Of a stretch of DNA of 64,000 bases, positions 53,341-62,146 are shown piece by piece (position 1 is the first letter of the stretch; each line of letters begins with the position of its first letter). The notes below the pieces were generated by a model that was not told the origin of the DNA, did not search any database, and was given only the letters and a program-made list of their open reading frames with translations. Location of the stretch: positions 1-64,000 of the forward strand of contig JARLGI010000051.1 in the NCBI GenBank assembly GCA_031296115.1, written 5' to 3'. The stretch is from Acidobacteriota bacterium. Lineage in GTDB: Bacteria > Acidobacteriota > Terriglobia > Terriglobales > Acidobacteriaceae. The translations under genes and the position numbers were made by a program.

Positions 53341-54936
53341 ATGGCACGCTTAGCGGAAGGCATTCGCACCCAGCTCTACGACAGCCCTGAAGGCAAGTTT
53401 GTCCATGACGTCGTCCTCGACGCCTGCCGCCGGTATGAATCCAGGGTTGCCATCGTCGATACCTCATGCGTGCCCGCGCGGCGACTGACTTATGCGGCCT
53501 ATGCCGAACTAGTGGAACGCGTGGCGCGTAGCTTCGTGGCAGCCGGTATCAAACCGGGAGAGATGATCGGCATCTACCTGCCAAACTGCTGGGAATACGG
53601 CGTGGCATTCCACGCGGCCACGCTGGCGGGGGCCGTACCGACGACCATGAACCCGACGTACCGCCAGCGCGAGATTCAGTATCAGATGGAGACCTCCGGC
53701 GCCGTCGCGCTCGTTAGCGATGGCGTTCTGCTCAAGGGGATTGACTTGTCCGAGCTTCCTTCCTTGCGCCAGATCTACACCATCCGGGCCCCGGGGCCGG
53801 CAGGATCGCAGCCGTTTGATCTCCTCTTCAAATTCAACACCACCCCGTTGCCAGAACCGGCAGAAGATCCCAAGGAAACGCTGGCGACACTTCCCTTCTC
53901 CAGTGGGACAACGGGCCTGCCTAAGGGCGTCATGCTCTCGCATTCCAACCTGGTCACCAACGTTTACCAGACGCTGACCCTGGGAGAAGCGGGCGCGGTA
54001 ACTGGCGACGATGTTTTCCTCTGTTTCCTGCCGCTTTATCACATCTATGGGCTCACGATAGGGCTCAACCTTCCGCTCATGCGCGGCTGCACCGTCGTGC
54101 TGATGCCGCGCTTCGATTGCGAGCGTTCGCTGCAGATCATCGTGGAGGAGCGCGTTTCGCTCACGCTGTGCGTGCCGCCGACCCTGCTGGCTTATTGCCA
54201 GGCTGCCGAGCAGAGCAAGTTTCCCCGGGAACATCACTTGCGGTGGGTGAAGTCGGGGGCTGCCCCGCTGGCGCCGGAACTGGCGCGGCGTTTCACGGAG
54301 AGCACGGGCATCCCCATCCGGCAGGGTTACGGAATGACGGAAGCCTCACCGGTGACCCACGTTGGATTTCTCAGTCCGGAACTGTACCGGCCAGACTCAG
54401 TCGGCGGCCCGGTGGCGATGACCGATTGCCGCGTGCTCGACGCTGAGGGGAACGCTGTTGCTCAGGGCGAACTCGGCGAGCTGGTGATGAGCGGCCCGCA
54501 GATCATGAAGGGCTACTGGAAGTCGCCGGACGCAACGGCGGCGGTCTTGCGCGACGGTTGGTACTGGTCGGGCGATATCGTGCGTGTCGATGAGCAGGGT
54601 CTGTACTACGTCGTGGATCGCCGCAAGGAGATGATTAAGTACAAAGGATTCTCCATTGCCCCTGCCGAAGTGGAGAGCGTGCTTCTGGAACATCCAGCCG
54701 TACGCGATTGCGGAGTAGTAGGGCGGACCGACGCCTCGGGCGAAGAAATCCCCTGCGCGTTCGTTGTCCTGCGCGACACCGAAGCCGCCAACACGCAAAC
54801 CGAAGACAGTCTGAAAGAGTTTGTTTCCGAGCGCCTGACGAATTACAAGATGCCGCGGGAAGTGTACTTCGTGCAGTCGCTGCCGCGCACGGCTTCCGGC
54901 AAGATTCTGCGGCGGGACCTGAGAAAACTTCTTTAA
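53341..54936 (+). CDS. Acyl-CoA synthetase (4-coumarate/fatty-acid CoA-ligase type)
   Basis: A 531-residue adenylate-forming enzyme, ATG 53341. The P-loop is LPFSSGTTGLPKGVMLSH, followed by IPIRQGYGMTEASPVTH, GWYWSGDIVR and the hinge-associated DRRKEMIKYKG; the catalytic Lys lies in TASGKILRRDL at the C-terminus. The enzyme activates a carboxylic acid with ATP and joins it to CoA. The A-motif pattern is closest to 4-coumarate:CoA ligases and medium or long-chain acyl-CoA synthetases; the substrate is unknown. It diverges from the SDR. Confidence 0.92.
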   Translation: MARLAEGIRTQLYDSPEGKFVHDVVLDACRRYESRVAIVDTSCVPARRLTYAAYAELVERVARSFVAAGIKPGEMIGIYLPNCWEYGVAFHAATLAGAVPTTMNPTYRQREIQYQMETSGAVALVSDGVLLKGIDLSELPSLRQIYTIRAPGPAGSQPFDLLFKFNTTPLPEPAEDPKETLATLPFSSGTTGLPKGVMLSHSNLVTNVYQTLTLGEAGAVTGDDVFLCFLPLYHIYGLTIGLNLPLMRGCTVVLMPRFDCERSLQIIVEERVSLTLCVPPTLLAYCQAAEQSKFPREHHLRWVKSGAAPLAPELARRFTESTGIPIRQGYGMTEASPVTHVGFLSPELYRPDSVGGPVAMTDCRVLDAEGNAVAQGELGELVMSGPQIMKGYWKSPDATAAVLRDGWYWSGDIVRVDEQGLYYVVDRRKEMIKYKGFSIAPAEVESVLLEHPAVRDCGVVGRTDASGEEIPCAFVVLRDTEAANTQTEDSLKEFVSERLTNYKMPREVYFVQSLPRTASGKILRRDLRKLL

Positions 54937-54945
54937 CCTGGCGTC

Positions 54946-55965
54946 CTACTGCGCGAACGTCTTCGCACGCTGCACGTAGTGCTTCTGAAAGTAGTCACGA
55001 TACTGGCCAGAGCGCAGATCATCCAGCCACTGCTGATGATCGCGATACCAGTGAATCGTCTGCGCTAATCCTTCGTCGAATTGGACGGCTGGAGCCCAAT
55101 CTAGCTCCCGGCTTGTCTTCTCGCAATTGATGGCGTAGCGCAGGTCATGCCCAGGCCGGTCAGTGACAAACTGGATGAGACTCTCGGGACGGTCCAGAGC
55201 ACGCAGAATGCGTTTGGCCAGATCGATGTTGCGCAACTCGCAGCCGCCGCCGATGTTGTACACCTCGCCCTCGCGACCGCGCTGCAGCACGGCATCGAGT
55301 GCGCTGCAATGATCGCTGACGTGGATCCAGTCGCGGACATTCAGCCCCGCACCATAGACCGGCAGTTTCTGCCCCGCCATGGCTTGCGCAATCATCAGCG
55401 GAATAAACTTCTCGGGGAATTGATACGGCCCGTAGTTATTCGAGCAGCGGGTGACCATCGCTGGAAACTTGTGGGTACGAACGTACGCCAGCACGATCAG
55501 GTCGGAGGCTGCCTTGGTGGCCGCGTAGGGGCTGTTAGGCTGCAGGTTGGACTCTTCTGTGAACTGGCCTTCCTCGCCCAGGCTGCCATAAACCTCGTCG
55601 GTGCTGACGTGCAGAAAGCGTGGGACGCGCGCTTGGTGGCAGGCCTGCACCATATTGTGCGTGCCATCGACGTTGGTACGCACGAAAGCGGAAGCGTCTT
55701 CAATGCTGCGGTCCACGTGGCTTTCGGCAGCGAAATGCACGACCGCGTCGCAGCCCTGCACCTGCTCGAGCACGCCGCGATCGCAGATGTCCATCTGCAC
55801 AAACCCGCAACGGCCTTCCTGGAGGGCAGGTTCGAGGTTCTTCAGGTTGCCGGCGTAGGTGAGCTTATCGAGGACGACAACTTTCCACTCGCGATGTTTG
55901 CCGAGAATGTAGTGAACGAAATTGGAGCCGATAAATCCGGCGCCGCCCGTGACCAGGAGCTTCAT
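54946..55965 (-). CDS. rfbB: dTDP-glucose 4,6-dehydratase
   Basis: A 339-residue extended SDR that turns dTDP-glucose into the 4-keto-6-deoxy sugar. Rossmann LVTGGAGFIGSNFVHYIL, STDEVYGSLGEEGQ with the Asp/Glu catalytic pair, SPYAATKAASD with the Tyr-Lys pair, and RCSNNYGPYQFPEKFIPLMI are all canonical. It overlaps the end of rfbA by four bases (ATGA), so the two are coupled. Rhamnose made here goes to lipopolysaccharide or other surface glycan. The stop is 10 bases from the convergent acyl-CoA synthetase stop. Confidence 0.96.
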   Translation of the reverse strand: MKLLVTGGAGFIGSNFVHYILGKHREWKVVVLDKLTYAGNLKNLEPALQEGRCGFVQMDICDRGVLEQVQGCDAVVHFAAESHVDRSIEDASAFVRTNVDGTHNMVQACHQARVPRFLHVSTDEVYGSLGEEGQFTEESNLQPNSPYAATKAASDLIVLAYVRTHKFPAMVTRCSNNYGPYQFPEKFIPLMIAQAMAGQKLPVYGAGLNVRDWIHVSDHCSALDAVLQRGREGEVYNIGGGCELRNIDLAKRILRALDRPESLIQFVTDRPGHDLRYAINCEKTSRELDWAPAVQFDEGLAQTIHWYRDHQQWLDDLRSGQYRDYFQKHYVQRAKTFAQ

Positions 55966-56717
55966 ACGTTGCGCACCATGGCAGGCTCCTGTGCCTTGCG
56001 CAGAACTTTTTCACGCACTTTGTTGCTGGCATGCCAGAGCGATTCGAACGTGCCGGCGTCAGTCCACCAGCCCTCCAGAAGGGAGTGACGAAGCGTGCCA
56101 TCGGCAATGTAGCTATTGTTGATATCGGTGATCTCGTACTCGCCGCGGCCCGACGGCTTCAGTTCGCGAATTCGGTCGAAAACGCTGGCATCGTAGAAAT
56201 AGATTCCGATCACGGCGAACGGTGATTGCGGGTTCTTGGGTTTCTCTTCAATGCGCACGATGCGCCCGTTCTCGATCACCGGTACCCCAAAGCGCTCCGG
56301 ATCGGGCACTTCTTTGAGCATAACCATCGCGCCCTTTTCCTGCTGCATAAAGCTGGCCGCCGCGGCGCTGACGTCGCCCTCGATAATGTTATCGCCCAGC
56401 ACCACGGATATCCTGTCGCCCTTCGCGAAGGGCTCGGCCAGGCGCAACGCGTCCGCAATGCCCGCCTCTCCCTCCTGGTAGGCAAAGCTGAGCTGCTGTA
56501 AACCAAGTTCCTTGCCATTTTGCAGCAGGCGCAGAAAATCACCGGCATTCTGCCCGCCGGTGACGATCAGGATGTCGCGCACCCCGGCATCCACCAGGGT
56601 TTGCAGCGGGTAGAAGATCATCGGCTTGTCGTACACCGGCAGCAGGTGCTTGTTGGTGACGCGGGTCAGGGGATTGAGGCGCGAGCCAATACCGCCCGCC
56701 AGGACTATGCCCTTCAT
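55962..56717 (-). CDS. rfbA: Glucose-1-phosphate thymidylyltransferase, short form
   Basis: A 251-residue nucleotidyltransferase that makes dTDP-glucose. Motifs are the N-terminal GxGxRLxPLT loop MKGIVLAGGIGSRLNPLT, YDKPMIFYPLQTL, the metal-binding VVLGDNIIEG and VIGIYFYDASVFDRI with EYEITDINNSYI. It is shorter than the usual 290-residue RmlA and lacks its C-terminal helices, as in archaeal and some bacterial short RmlA forms. The start precedes rfbD's end by 136 bases, the largest gap in this cluster. Confidence 0.93.
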   Translation of the reverse strand: MKGIVLAGGIGSRLNPLTRVTNKHLLPVYDKPMIFYPLQTLVDAGVRDILIVTGGQNAGDFLRLLQNGKELGLQQLSFAYQEGEAGIADALRLAEPFAKGDRISVVLGDNIIEGDVSAAAASFMQQEKGAMVMLKEVPDPERFGVPVIENGRIVRIEEKPKNPQSPFAVIGIYFYDASVFDRIRELKPSGRGEYEITDINNSYIADGTLRHSLLEGWWTDAGTFESLWHASNKVREKVLRKAQEPAMVRNV

Positions 56718-56853
56718 AGGTCTCCGATCGAATGCCGCGAACAGCTCGACGTGTGGTGGCAGTACTCACCAGCCTTGGGGCGCCCGGAATTGCTAAGGGG
56801 GACACGACGGCGGCGAGCGGATGAGCTGTCCAGCGACTGAGTATGCACGATTA

Positions 56854-57780
56854 TCAGCGAATGGCGTCCTGCATGGCAAGCCGGAGTTGCGAGCGCCAAT
56901 CGGGCATCACGATGCCAAAAGTGGACTCCACCTTGGCGTTTGATAACACCGAATTGAGCGGTCTGCGAGCCGGCGTTTGGTATTGATCCGAAGTGATGGC
57001 GACCACGCGTTTGGCCTTCAGTTGGCCGCCAAACTCGCCCATCTCCGCGGGCCAGGACACCAGTGAATCGTAGTCCTCGAGGATGGCCTGCGCGAAGCCG
57101 GCCCAGGACGTCTTGCCGCCGCCGGTGAGGTGAAAAATCCCGCTTGGCCAGGTTCCAGCGTTGGCGCGGCGCTCGCAACATTTTGCCAGGATGATGGTAG
57201 TCGCTTCGGCCAGGCCGCGCGCCCACGTCGGGGCACCAATTTGATCGCCCACCATCCGCAGCTCTTCCCTTTCCCGCGCCAGACGCAGCACGGTTCGAAG
57301 AAAGTTCTTGCCGCGAATGTCGTAGACCCACGTAGTACGGAGGATGATAGAAGCGCATCCCCTGGCAGCGATGGCCTGGTCGCCCTCCAGCTTGGTCTGG
57401 CCGTACACGTTCAGCGGACCGGTGGCGTCGTCCTCCTCGTAAGGACCGGACTTGCTACCGTCATAGACATAATCCGTGGAGTAGTGGATCATCAGCGCGC
57501 CACGGCGAGCGCATTCCTCCGCGATGCGCGCGGGAGCGTTTACGTTGAGGGCGCGCGCCAGTTCCGGCTCGCTCTCGGCTTTGTCCACCGCCGTATAGGC
57601 CGCAGCATTGGCTACGACGTCTGGCGCGAAATCGCGGACCGTTCGGAACAAAGCCTCCAGGTCTGTCAGATCAACCTGCTCGACGTCGATCGCCATAACT
57701 TGCCCGAGCGGAGCAAGGGTGCGCTGCAAGTGCCAGCCCACCTGGCCAGTCGCACCGGTGATAAGCAATCGCAGGCTCAT
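56854..57780 (-). CDS. rfbD: dTDP-4-dehydrorhamnose reductase
   Basis: A 308-residue NADPH-dependent reductase, the last step to dTDP-L-rhamnose. ATG 57780 overlaps the rfbC stop (ATGA); the longer in-frame start upstream lies inside rfbC and is not used. Motifs are LLITGATGQVGWHL, ANAAAYTAVDKAE, YSTDYVYDG with the catalytic Tyr, and PLNVYGQTKLEGDQAI. The C-terminal domain has LRTTWVYD and the usual strand-rich tail. Length and motifs are normal for RmlD. Confidence 0.95.
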   Translation of the reverse strand: MSLRLLITGATGQVGWHLQRTLAPLGQVMAIDVEQVDLTDLEALFRTVRDFAPDVVANAAAYTAVDKAESEPELARALNVNAPARIAEECARRGALMIHYSTDYVYDGSKSGPYEEDDATGPLNVYGQTKLEGDQAIAARGCASIILRTTWVYDIRGKNFLRTVLRLAREREELRMVGDQIGAPTWARGLAEATTIILAKCCERRANAGTWPSGIFHLTGGGKTSWAGFAQAILEDYDSLVSWPAEMGEFGGQLKAKRVVAITSDQYQTPARRPLNSVLSNAKVESTFGIVMPDWRSQLRLAMQDAIR

Positions 57781-58355
57781 GGCTGGTACCTCGGCAACTG
57801 ATCCTGTGCTATTTGCGAAAGCCGGGCGTAGCCCTGGTCTTTGTCCGAGAGGAGTGGCGAAGATATTGGCCAGTCGATACCGATGTCGGGATCGTTCCAC
57901 AGCACACCGCGATCGTCGCTCGCCACGTAATAGTCGCTGCACTTGTAAAGGAAGTCGACCGTATGTGAGAGCACGACGAAACCGTGAGCAAAGCCTCGCG
58001 GAATGTAAAGTTGCTTGCAGTTCTCGCCGGACAGCACTTCCCCAACCCACTTCCCGAAGGTTGGCGAGCCGAGACGGACATCCACCGCAACGTCGAAAAC
58101 CTCGCCGCGGGCGACGCGGCAGAGCTTGGCTTGCGGATTGCGCAGCTGATAATGCAATCCGCGCAGCACGCCCCGCGAGGAATGTGAATGGTTGTCCTGC
58201 ACAAACTGGTCATGGATACCGGCCTCGGCCAGCACATTCTCGCGGTAGGTTTCCATGAAGAAACCGCGCGGGTCCCGGAAGACCCGCGGCTGTACTACGA
58301 ACACACCGGGAATGGAAGTCTCGGTAACCTGCAAGCTCGCTCCTGCTACGGCCAT
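57777..58355 (-). CDS. rfbC: dTDP-4-dehydrorhamnose 3,5-epimerase
   Basis: A 192-residue cupin epimerase. ATG 58355 is chosen (ATG 58367 is an equally in-frame option). The catalytic His and neighbours are in DNHSHSSRGVLRGLHYQ, followed by the LCRVARGEVFDVAVD strand and IPRGFAHGFVVLS with the second His. The substrate pocket WNDPDIGIDWP is normal. It is the first gene of the rhamnose block, divergent from a glycosyltransferase with about 70 bases between starts. Confidence 0.95.
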   Translation of the reverse strand: MAVAGASLQVTETSIPGVFVVQPRVFRDPRGFFMETYRENVLAEAGIHDQFVQDNHSHSSRGVLRGLHYQLRNPQAKLCRVARGEVFDVAVDVRLGSPTFGKWVGEVLSGENCKQLYIPRGFAHGFVVLSHTVDFLYKCSDYYVASDDRGVLWNDPDIGIDWPISSPLLSDKDQGYARLSQIAQDQLPRYQP

Positions 58356-58401
58356 GACCGTCGCCATCCGACTGACTCCAGGAATCTCGCGAAGCGACGA
58401 T

Positions 58402-58407
58402 TATAAT
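58402..58407 (+). promoter_or_regulatory. -10 box for the glycosyltransferase gene
   Basis: TATAAT ends 18 bases before ATG 58426, so transcripts would have a leader of about 12 bases. A convincing -35 box is not seen. The divergent rfbC gene starts only about 50 bases away. Confidence 0.35.
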
Positions 58408-58425
58408 GCGTTCTTCCTGAAAACT

Positions 58426-59337
58426 ATGCACCGCTGCTCCGCTATCGTCGTCACCTATAACTCTGCCGCCACCATCGGAGCATGCCTGGAGGCGCTGGCG
58501 CGCGAGCCATGCGACATCGTGGTGGTGGACAATGCCTCGCAGGATGGCACCGTACAGCGCGTGGAGGACTTCGTCGCCTGGCACGAATTGCGGCTGGTCG
58601 CCAATGCCAGCAACCTTGGTTTCGCCGCCGCGGTGAACCAGGGAGCGCGCGAGACCGATGCCGACGTTTTGCTGATACTGAATCCGGATGCGGTCGCCGA
58701 GCCGGGCGCCATCAATGCGCTGATGCAGTGTTTGCAGGCCACCCAGGCAGGTGCTGCGGGAGGCGCCCTGCTGCGGGATGATGGCCAGCCCGCGCGCGGC
58801 TTCGCTTTTCGCCGCTTGCCGACCGTTACCGCGCTGATATTCGAAGCCATTCTCCTGAATCAGCTTTGGTCCAGCAATCCGGTGAACCGCCGTTATCGTT
58901 GTCTCGATGCCGACTATTCCCGTCTGCAGGAGATCGAACAGCCCGCTGGTGCGTGTCTGGCCATTACCCGCGAGGCTTGGCATTCAGCCGGCGGCATGGA
59001 TGAGAGCTTTTGCCCGGTGTGGTTCGAAGACGTGGACTTCTGCAAACGCCTGCTTAATCTCAGCACGAAGATTGTGTACTGTCCGGCAGCGCGCTTCCGC
59101 CACAGCGGTGCTCACAGCGTTGGTCAATTGTCGTTTCGTAACAAGCAAGTGTTCTGGTATGCCAACATGCTGCGCTACGCCCGCAAGCATTTCACGGCAG
59201 AACAAGTTAGAAGCCTGCGTGCCGGAATCTTTGCTGGAATGCTGGTCCGCTCTTTCGCCGCCGTCCTGGGAGCCAGGCAAGGGGGGCTCGGCGAAACCCT
59301 GGGAGCTTATTGGGCCGCGCTGCGCGAAGTACGGTGA
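58426..59337 (+). CDS. GT2 glycosyltransferase, rhamnosyltransferase-like
   Basis: A 303-residue family 2 transferase. ATG 58426 follows a TATAAT box and starts at the first GT2 strand (CSAIVVTYNSAATIGACLEA). Nucleotide-binding VVVDNASQDGTVQ, the LLILNPDAV region with the metal Asp, and GMDESFCPVWFEDVDFCKRL, with the catalytic ED(V/x)D, are of the WbbL/rhamnosyltransferase subgroup. Being divergent from rfbC suggests that dTDP-L-rhamnose made by the neighbours is its donor. It has no transmembrane segment and acts on the cytoplasmic face. Confidence 0.88.
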   Translation: MHRCSAIVVTYNSAATIGACLEALAREPCDIVVVDNASQDGTVQRVEDFVAWHELRLVANASNLGFAAAVNQGARETDADVLLILNPDAVAEPGAINALMQCLQATQAGAAGGALLRDDGQPARGFAFRRLPTVTALIFEAILLNQLWSSNPVNRRYRCLDADYSRLQEIEQPAGACLAITREAWHSAGGMDESFCPVWFEDVDFCKRLLNLSTKIVYCPAARFRHSGAHSVGQLSFRNKQVFWYANMLRYARKHFTAEQVRSLRAGIFAGMLVRSFAAVLGARQGGLGETLGAYWAALREVR

Positions 59338-59429
59338 AAGAGACCATGCTCCTTTCGTCTTCGGCACCAACGAGTCCGGGGTCGCGATCACGAGCGGCCG
59401 GCAAACGCTGAGGCCCTCGACGCGTTTCC

Positions 59430-60941
59430 TTACTTCCCCAGCTGCGCCACGGTCGTCGGCTTCCCCTGCTTCATCGTGTGCTTGGCTGGCGCAGTCGCTG
59501 GTCCGGGCGAGCCCGGCGACTCCACAATGTTGGGCGGGTTGTGACTGGGCAGCGGACCACCGTGCAGGCTTAGCTGACCAAGCCGACAGAAGTTGATGGC
59601 TTCGCCAAGAATGCGGGTCGCTTCCTGCGGCGCATGGAAGCCCATCGAGTTCTCTGACATCACGAAGTCAATCATGAACTGCCCTTTGCGCTGATGATCG
59701 CGCGCAGCGGACAGTTGCGCTTCGGTCGCACCTTTCGCCTTCTCCGCCTTGATGTCGTAAATCAGGTCAACCAGCGCATCCAGCGCGGTGTTGCGCAGAT
59801 TGAAGAAGCGGTCCTGGATGTCCTCGACCTTGGCCTTTAACTCTTCCTCGGGGAAATGATGGCAGGTCTGGCAGGAGCGGTTGATTTTCAGGATCGGGCT
59901 ATTGATCTGGTGGTCGCTAATCTTAAGTCCGCCCTGGCGCGTGTACGGCATGTGGCAATCGGCGCAGGCCACTCCGGAGCGCGCGTGCACACCCTGGTTC
60001 CACATCTCGAATTCGGGATGGCGTGGCTTGATCAGTCCGGCTCCGCTGTCAAGGTGGGTCCACTCGACAAGCTTGGCCTGGTCTTCCACGGCGATGATGT
60101 CCTCGACCTTCAAGCCCTTCGCCCAGGGGAAGGTCAGCCGCTTGTTGGGCGGCGCGAAGTAGTAGGTCACGTGGCACTGACCGCAAACGTAGGAACGCAT
60201 CTCCTGCCGCGTCGCCATGGTGTTGACGTCGTAGTTCTGCACGCCTTGCGAGCCTTTCAGCGCGCGAATGCCCTCGATGAAAGCCGGGCGCGTAATGCGC
60301 AACTGCATGTTCTCGGGGTCGTGGCAATCAATGCAGGCGACGGGATGCTTCACCGTCTCGCGAATCTGCTTGTAGGTCATGTGCGTGTCGCTGATGGTGT
60401 TGAAGCCCTTCATGATGTCCCCATCGCCCAGCTTCAGGAAGGTCGTCACCATCGAGGCATGGCAGTTGATGCACATAGCCGGAGGATTGAACTTCTGGCG
60501 TTCAGTAAAGGTCTGGTCCTCCAGCATGTAAGCGTGGCCCCGGCGCTCGCGGTAATCCGCGGAGAACGCGTACCCCGCCCAGATGGTCTTCAAGCGAGGG
60601 TCCTCCTGCAATTTCGAACGTGCCACCACGGAGCGTGGGTCGGCATCGGTGGGCGAATGGGGCATGGCCTCGCTGCCGCCGTACTTGGTGCGCTGCATGT
60701 CCACCGTCTTGGTGTACATGTCGTACTGCAGCGGGAAGTTCTTGGCCCAAGTGGCGGGATCGTCGATCGTGTCGTTCAACTCGACCACCCGGTAGAAGGG
60801 GTTCTTGGCTTCCTGCTTGCGCTCGAAAACATTGATCAGCAGCGCGGTGACAGCAACGGTGGCGACCGCCGCGAGAACAACGACCGCGACCAACATCCGA
60901 CGCGAAGGCCCGCCCTCAGGCTCAGTCTTGGTGGGATTCAT
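59430..60941 (-). CDS. nrfA: Cytochrome c nitrite reductase (NrfA)
   Basis: A 503-residue periplasmic multihaem enzyme reducing nitrite to ammonium. ATG 60941 follows TGGAG; an N-terminal anchor (LVAVVVLAAVATVAVTALLI) suggests it stays membrane-tethered. Five haem motifs, all CxxCH: CINCH (157-161), CIDCH (203-207), CGQCH (253-257), CADCH (326-330) and CQTCH (357-361). Haem 1, normally CxxCK, is thus CxxCH. The active-site Tyr-260 and His-308 are kept, but calcium ligands Glu and Gln are Thr-259 and Arg-307 (KPRHPE). It overlaps nrfH by 20 bases, forming the usual operon. Confidence 0.95.
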   Translation of the reverse strand: MNPTKTEPEGGPSRRMLVAVVVLAAVATVAVTALLINVFERKQEAKNPFYRVVELNDTIDDPATWAKNFPLQYDMYTKTVDMQRTKYGGSEAMPHSPTDADPRSVVARSKLQEDPRLKTIWAGYAFSADYRERRGHAYMLEDQTFTERQKFNPPAMCINCHASMVTTFLKLGDGDIMKGFNTISDTHMTYKQIRETVKHPVACIDCHDPENMQLRITRPAFIEGIRALKGSQGVQNYDVNTMATRQEMRSYVCGQCHVTYYFAPPNKRLTFPWAKGLKVEDIIAVEDQAKLVEWTHLDSGAGLIKPRHPEFEMWNQGVHARSGVACADCHMPYTRQGGLKISDHQINSPILKINRSCQTCHHFPEEELKAKVEDIQDRFFNLRNTALDALVDLIYDIKAEKAKGATEAQLSAARDHQRKGQFMIDFVMSENSMGFHAPQEATRILGEAINFCRLGQLSLHGGPLPSHNPPNIVESPGSPGPATAPAKHTMKQGKPTTVAQLGK

Positions 60942-61440
60942 GATTGCTCCAGGGTTGCAGAGGAAAATTCTTGGAATACCCGGCATCGGAGTGCCCAACC
61001 GTGCCGTGGCAGCGGGTGCAGTCCATGCCTTTGGCCTCGCCGTGAACGACGTTGCCGTCAATCGCTGCAGTGATGTTCTGGTGGCAGCGGCGGCAGGCGT
61101 TCTCGGCTACTTCTTCGTCGAACTCGGTAATCCGGATGGTGTCGGGATAGCGGCCGCTGGTGAAGTAGAAGGAATGCCAGAATCCATTATTCAATTTGAC
61201 GGCATACTTTCCGATCAGGTTATGCGGGGTGTGGCAATCGTTACAACTGGCTGCGTGGCGGTGGCTGGACTTGACCCAGCCGTCGTACTCGGCACGCATG
61301 ACGTGGCAATTGGTACAGGCCTGTGGATTATTGGTGAGATAGGAATAACCCTTGGCGTAAATGAACGTATATGCGCCAAGTCCAACGATCAAACCACCAA
61401 GCACAGCCAGAATTACGATGATTCCGAAGGACGACCTCAT
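60922..61440 (-). CDS. nrfH: NrfH quinol-oxidising tetrahaem subunit
   Basis: A 172-residue membrane-anchored cytochrome of the NapC/NrfH family, which takes electrons from menaquinol and passes them to NrfA. One N-terminal helix (IIVILAVLGGLIVGLGAYTF) is followed by four haem motifs: CTNCHVM (42-48, with the Met-48 ligand typical of NrfH), CNDCH (66-70), CRRCH (116-120) and CTRCH (141-145). The length and pattern are normal. No Fnr/NarL box could be recognised upstream. It is the first gene of the operon. Confidence 0.95.
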   Translation of the reverse strand: MRSSFGIIVILAVLGGLIVGLGAYTFIYAKGYSYLTNNPQACTNCHVMRAEYDGWVKSSHRHAASCNDCHTPHNLIGKYAVKLNNGFWHSFYFTSGRYPDTIRITEFDEEVAENACRRCHQNITAAIDGNVVHGEAKGMDCTRCHGTVGHSDAGYSKNFPLQPWSNHESHQD

Positions 61441-61764
61441 CCGGCTCCTTAGATGCCATACCGGGACTCAAACAAGCCACACGCCGGGCTGGCAGTACCC
61501 TACACAATCACGAAGCGGGTGGGTATGACCAAAGTCACAGCGACCGTGTACGAGTGACAACCCAAGCGGGTGTGACGGCTGCACGTCAGCCTTGTGATGG
61601 CGAGCATGGAGAGTTTCCATGCGCGGCCTTTACACTAACCATCGTAGCGGGGCATGCATCCAGCCTCACTTCAAGATCACAGGCGTATATTAGGTGCCGA
61701 GCGATGGCGGCGCAATCGCGCTTCCGGGCGGGCAAATTCATCGGATCAAAGGAGATTTTTTTCC
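61441..61764. other. Divergent intergenic region before nrfH and the cytochrome gene
   Basis: About 320 bases with no gene. The rightward cytochrome gene has an AAAGGAG ribosome-binding site at 61748-61754. No Fnr-like palindrome (TTGAT-N4-ATCAA) is found. Confidence 0.4.
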
Positions 61765-62058
61765 ATGAAGCGACTCTTGTTAACGATGGCGGTATTCACA
61801 GTGGCATGCAGCATGGCCTGGGCGGCCGAAGATGGAGCTGCTCTGTATAAGACAAAGTGCGCCGCATGCCATGGCGCGGCGGGGGAAGGAAAGATCGGCC
61901 CCTCGCTGCAGAAGACCGCTCTAACCCAGGCTCAGGTTGCCGACCTCCTCACCAAGGGAGCCGAAGGCAAAAAAGCTCCGCACGGCAAGGCAGTTTCCGG
62001 CTTGACCGCAGACCAGGCGACAGCGATTGCCACGTACGTTGCCACCCTCAAGAAGTAG
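61765..62058 (+). CDS. Small periplasmic c-type cytochrome
   Basis: A 97-residue monohaem cytochrome c with a signal peptide (MKRLLLTMAVFTVACSMAWA). The mature part begins AEDGAALYKTKCAACHGAAG with one CxxCH haem motif, and has GKIGPSLQKTALT and a C-terminal helix TADQATAIATYVATLKK; a candidate Met ligand is not obvious in the usual position. Such proteins shuttle electrons to oxidases or reductases. It is divergent from nrfHA, so a link to nitrite reduction is only positional. A terminator follows immediately. Confidence 0.9.
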   Translation: MKRLLLTMAVFTVACSMAWAAEDGAALYKTKCAACHGAAGEGKIGPSLQKTALTQAQVADLLTKGAEGKKAPHGKAVSGLTADQATAIATYVATLKK

Positions 62059-62078
62059 ATTTCCAACCGCACAACAGA

Positions 62079-62103
62079 AAGCCGGCCACAAGGCCGGCTT
62101 TTC
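62079..62103 (+). terminator. Strong rho-independent terminator
   Basis: AAGCCGGCC (62079-62087) and GGCCGGCTT (62092-62100) make a perfect nine-base stem with an ACAA loop, followed by T residues. It terminates the cytochrome gene; the complement also carries A/T-rich flank, so it may serve the convergent receptor gene too. Confidence 0.85.
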
Positions 62104-62146
62104 GGTTGCCTGAGACTGCTGGTCTAAGAACGAGCCCCGGGAATCG

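Noticed and set aside
53209-53350. Upstream start of the acyl-CoA synthetase at about 53308
   Set aside because: The added 11 residues (SHLLHSSART) are not homologous to the family, and ATG 53341 fits the length.
59856-61073. Plus-strand frame (405 codons) over nrfHA
   Set aside because: It is antisense to two well-supported cytochrome genes and rich in His/Arg/Gly shadow patterns.
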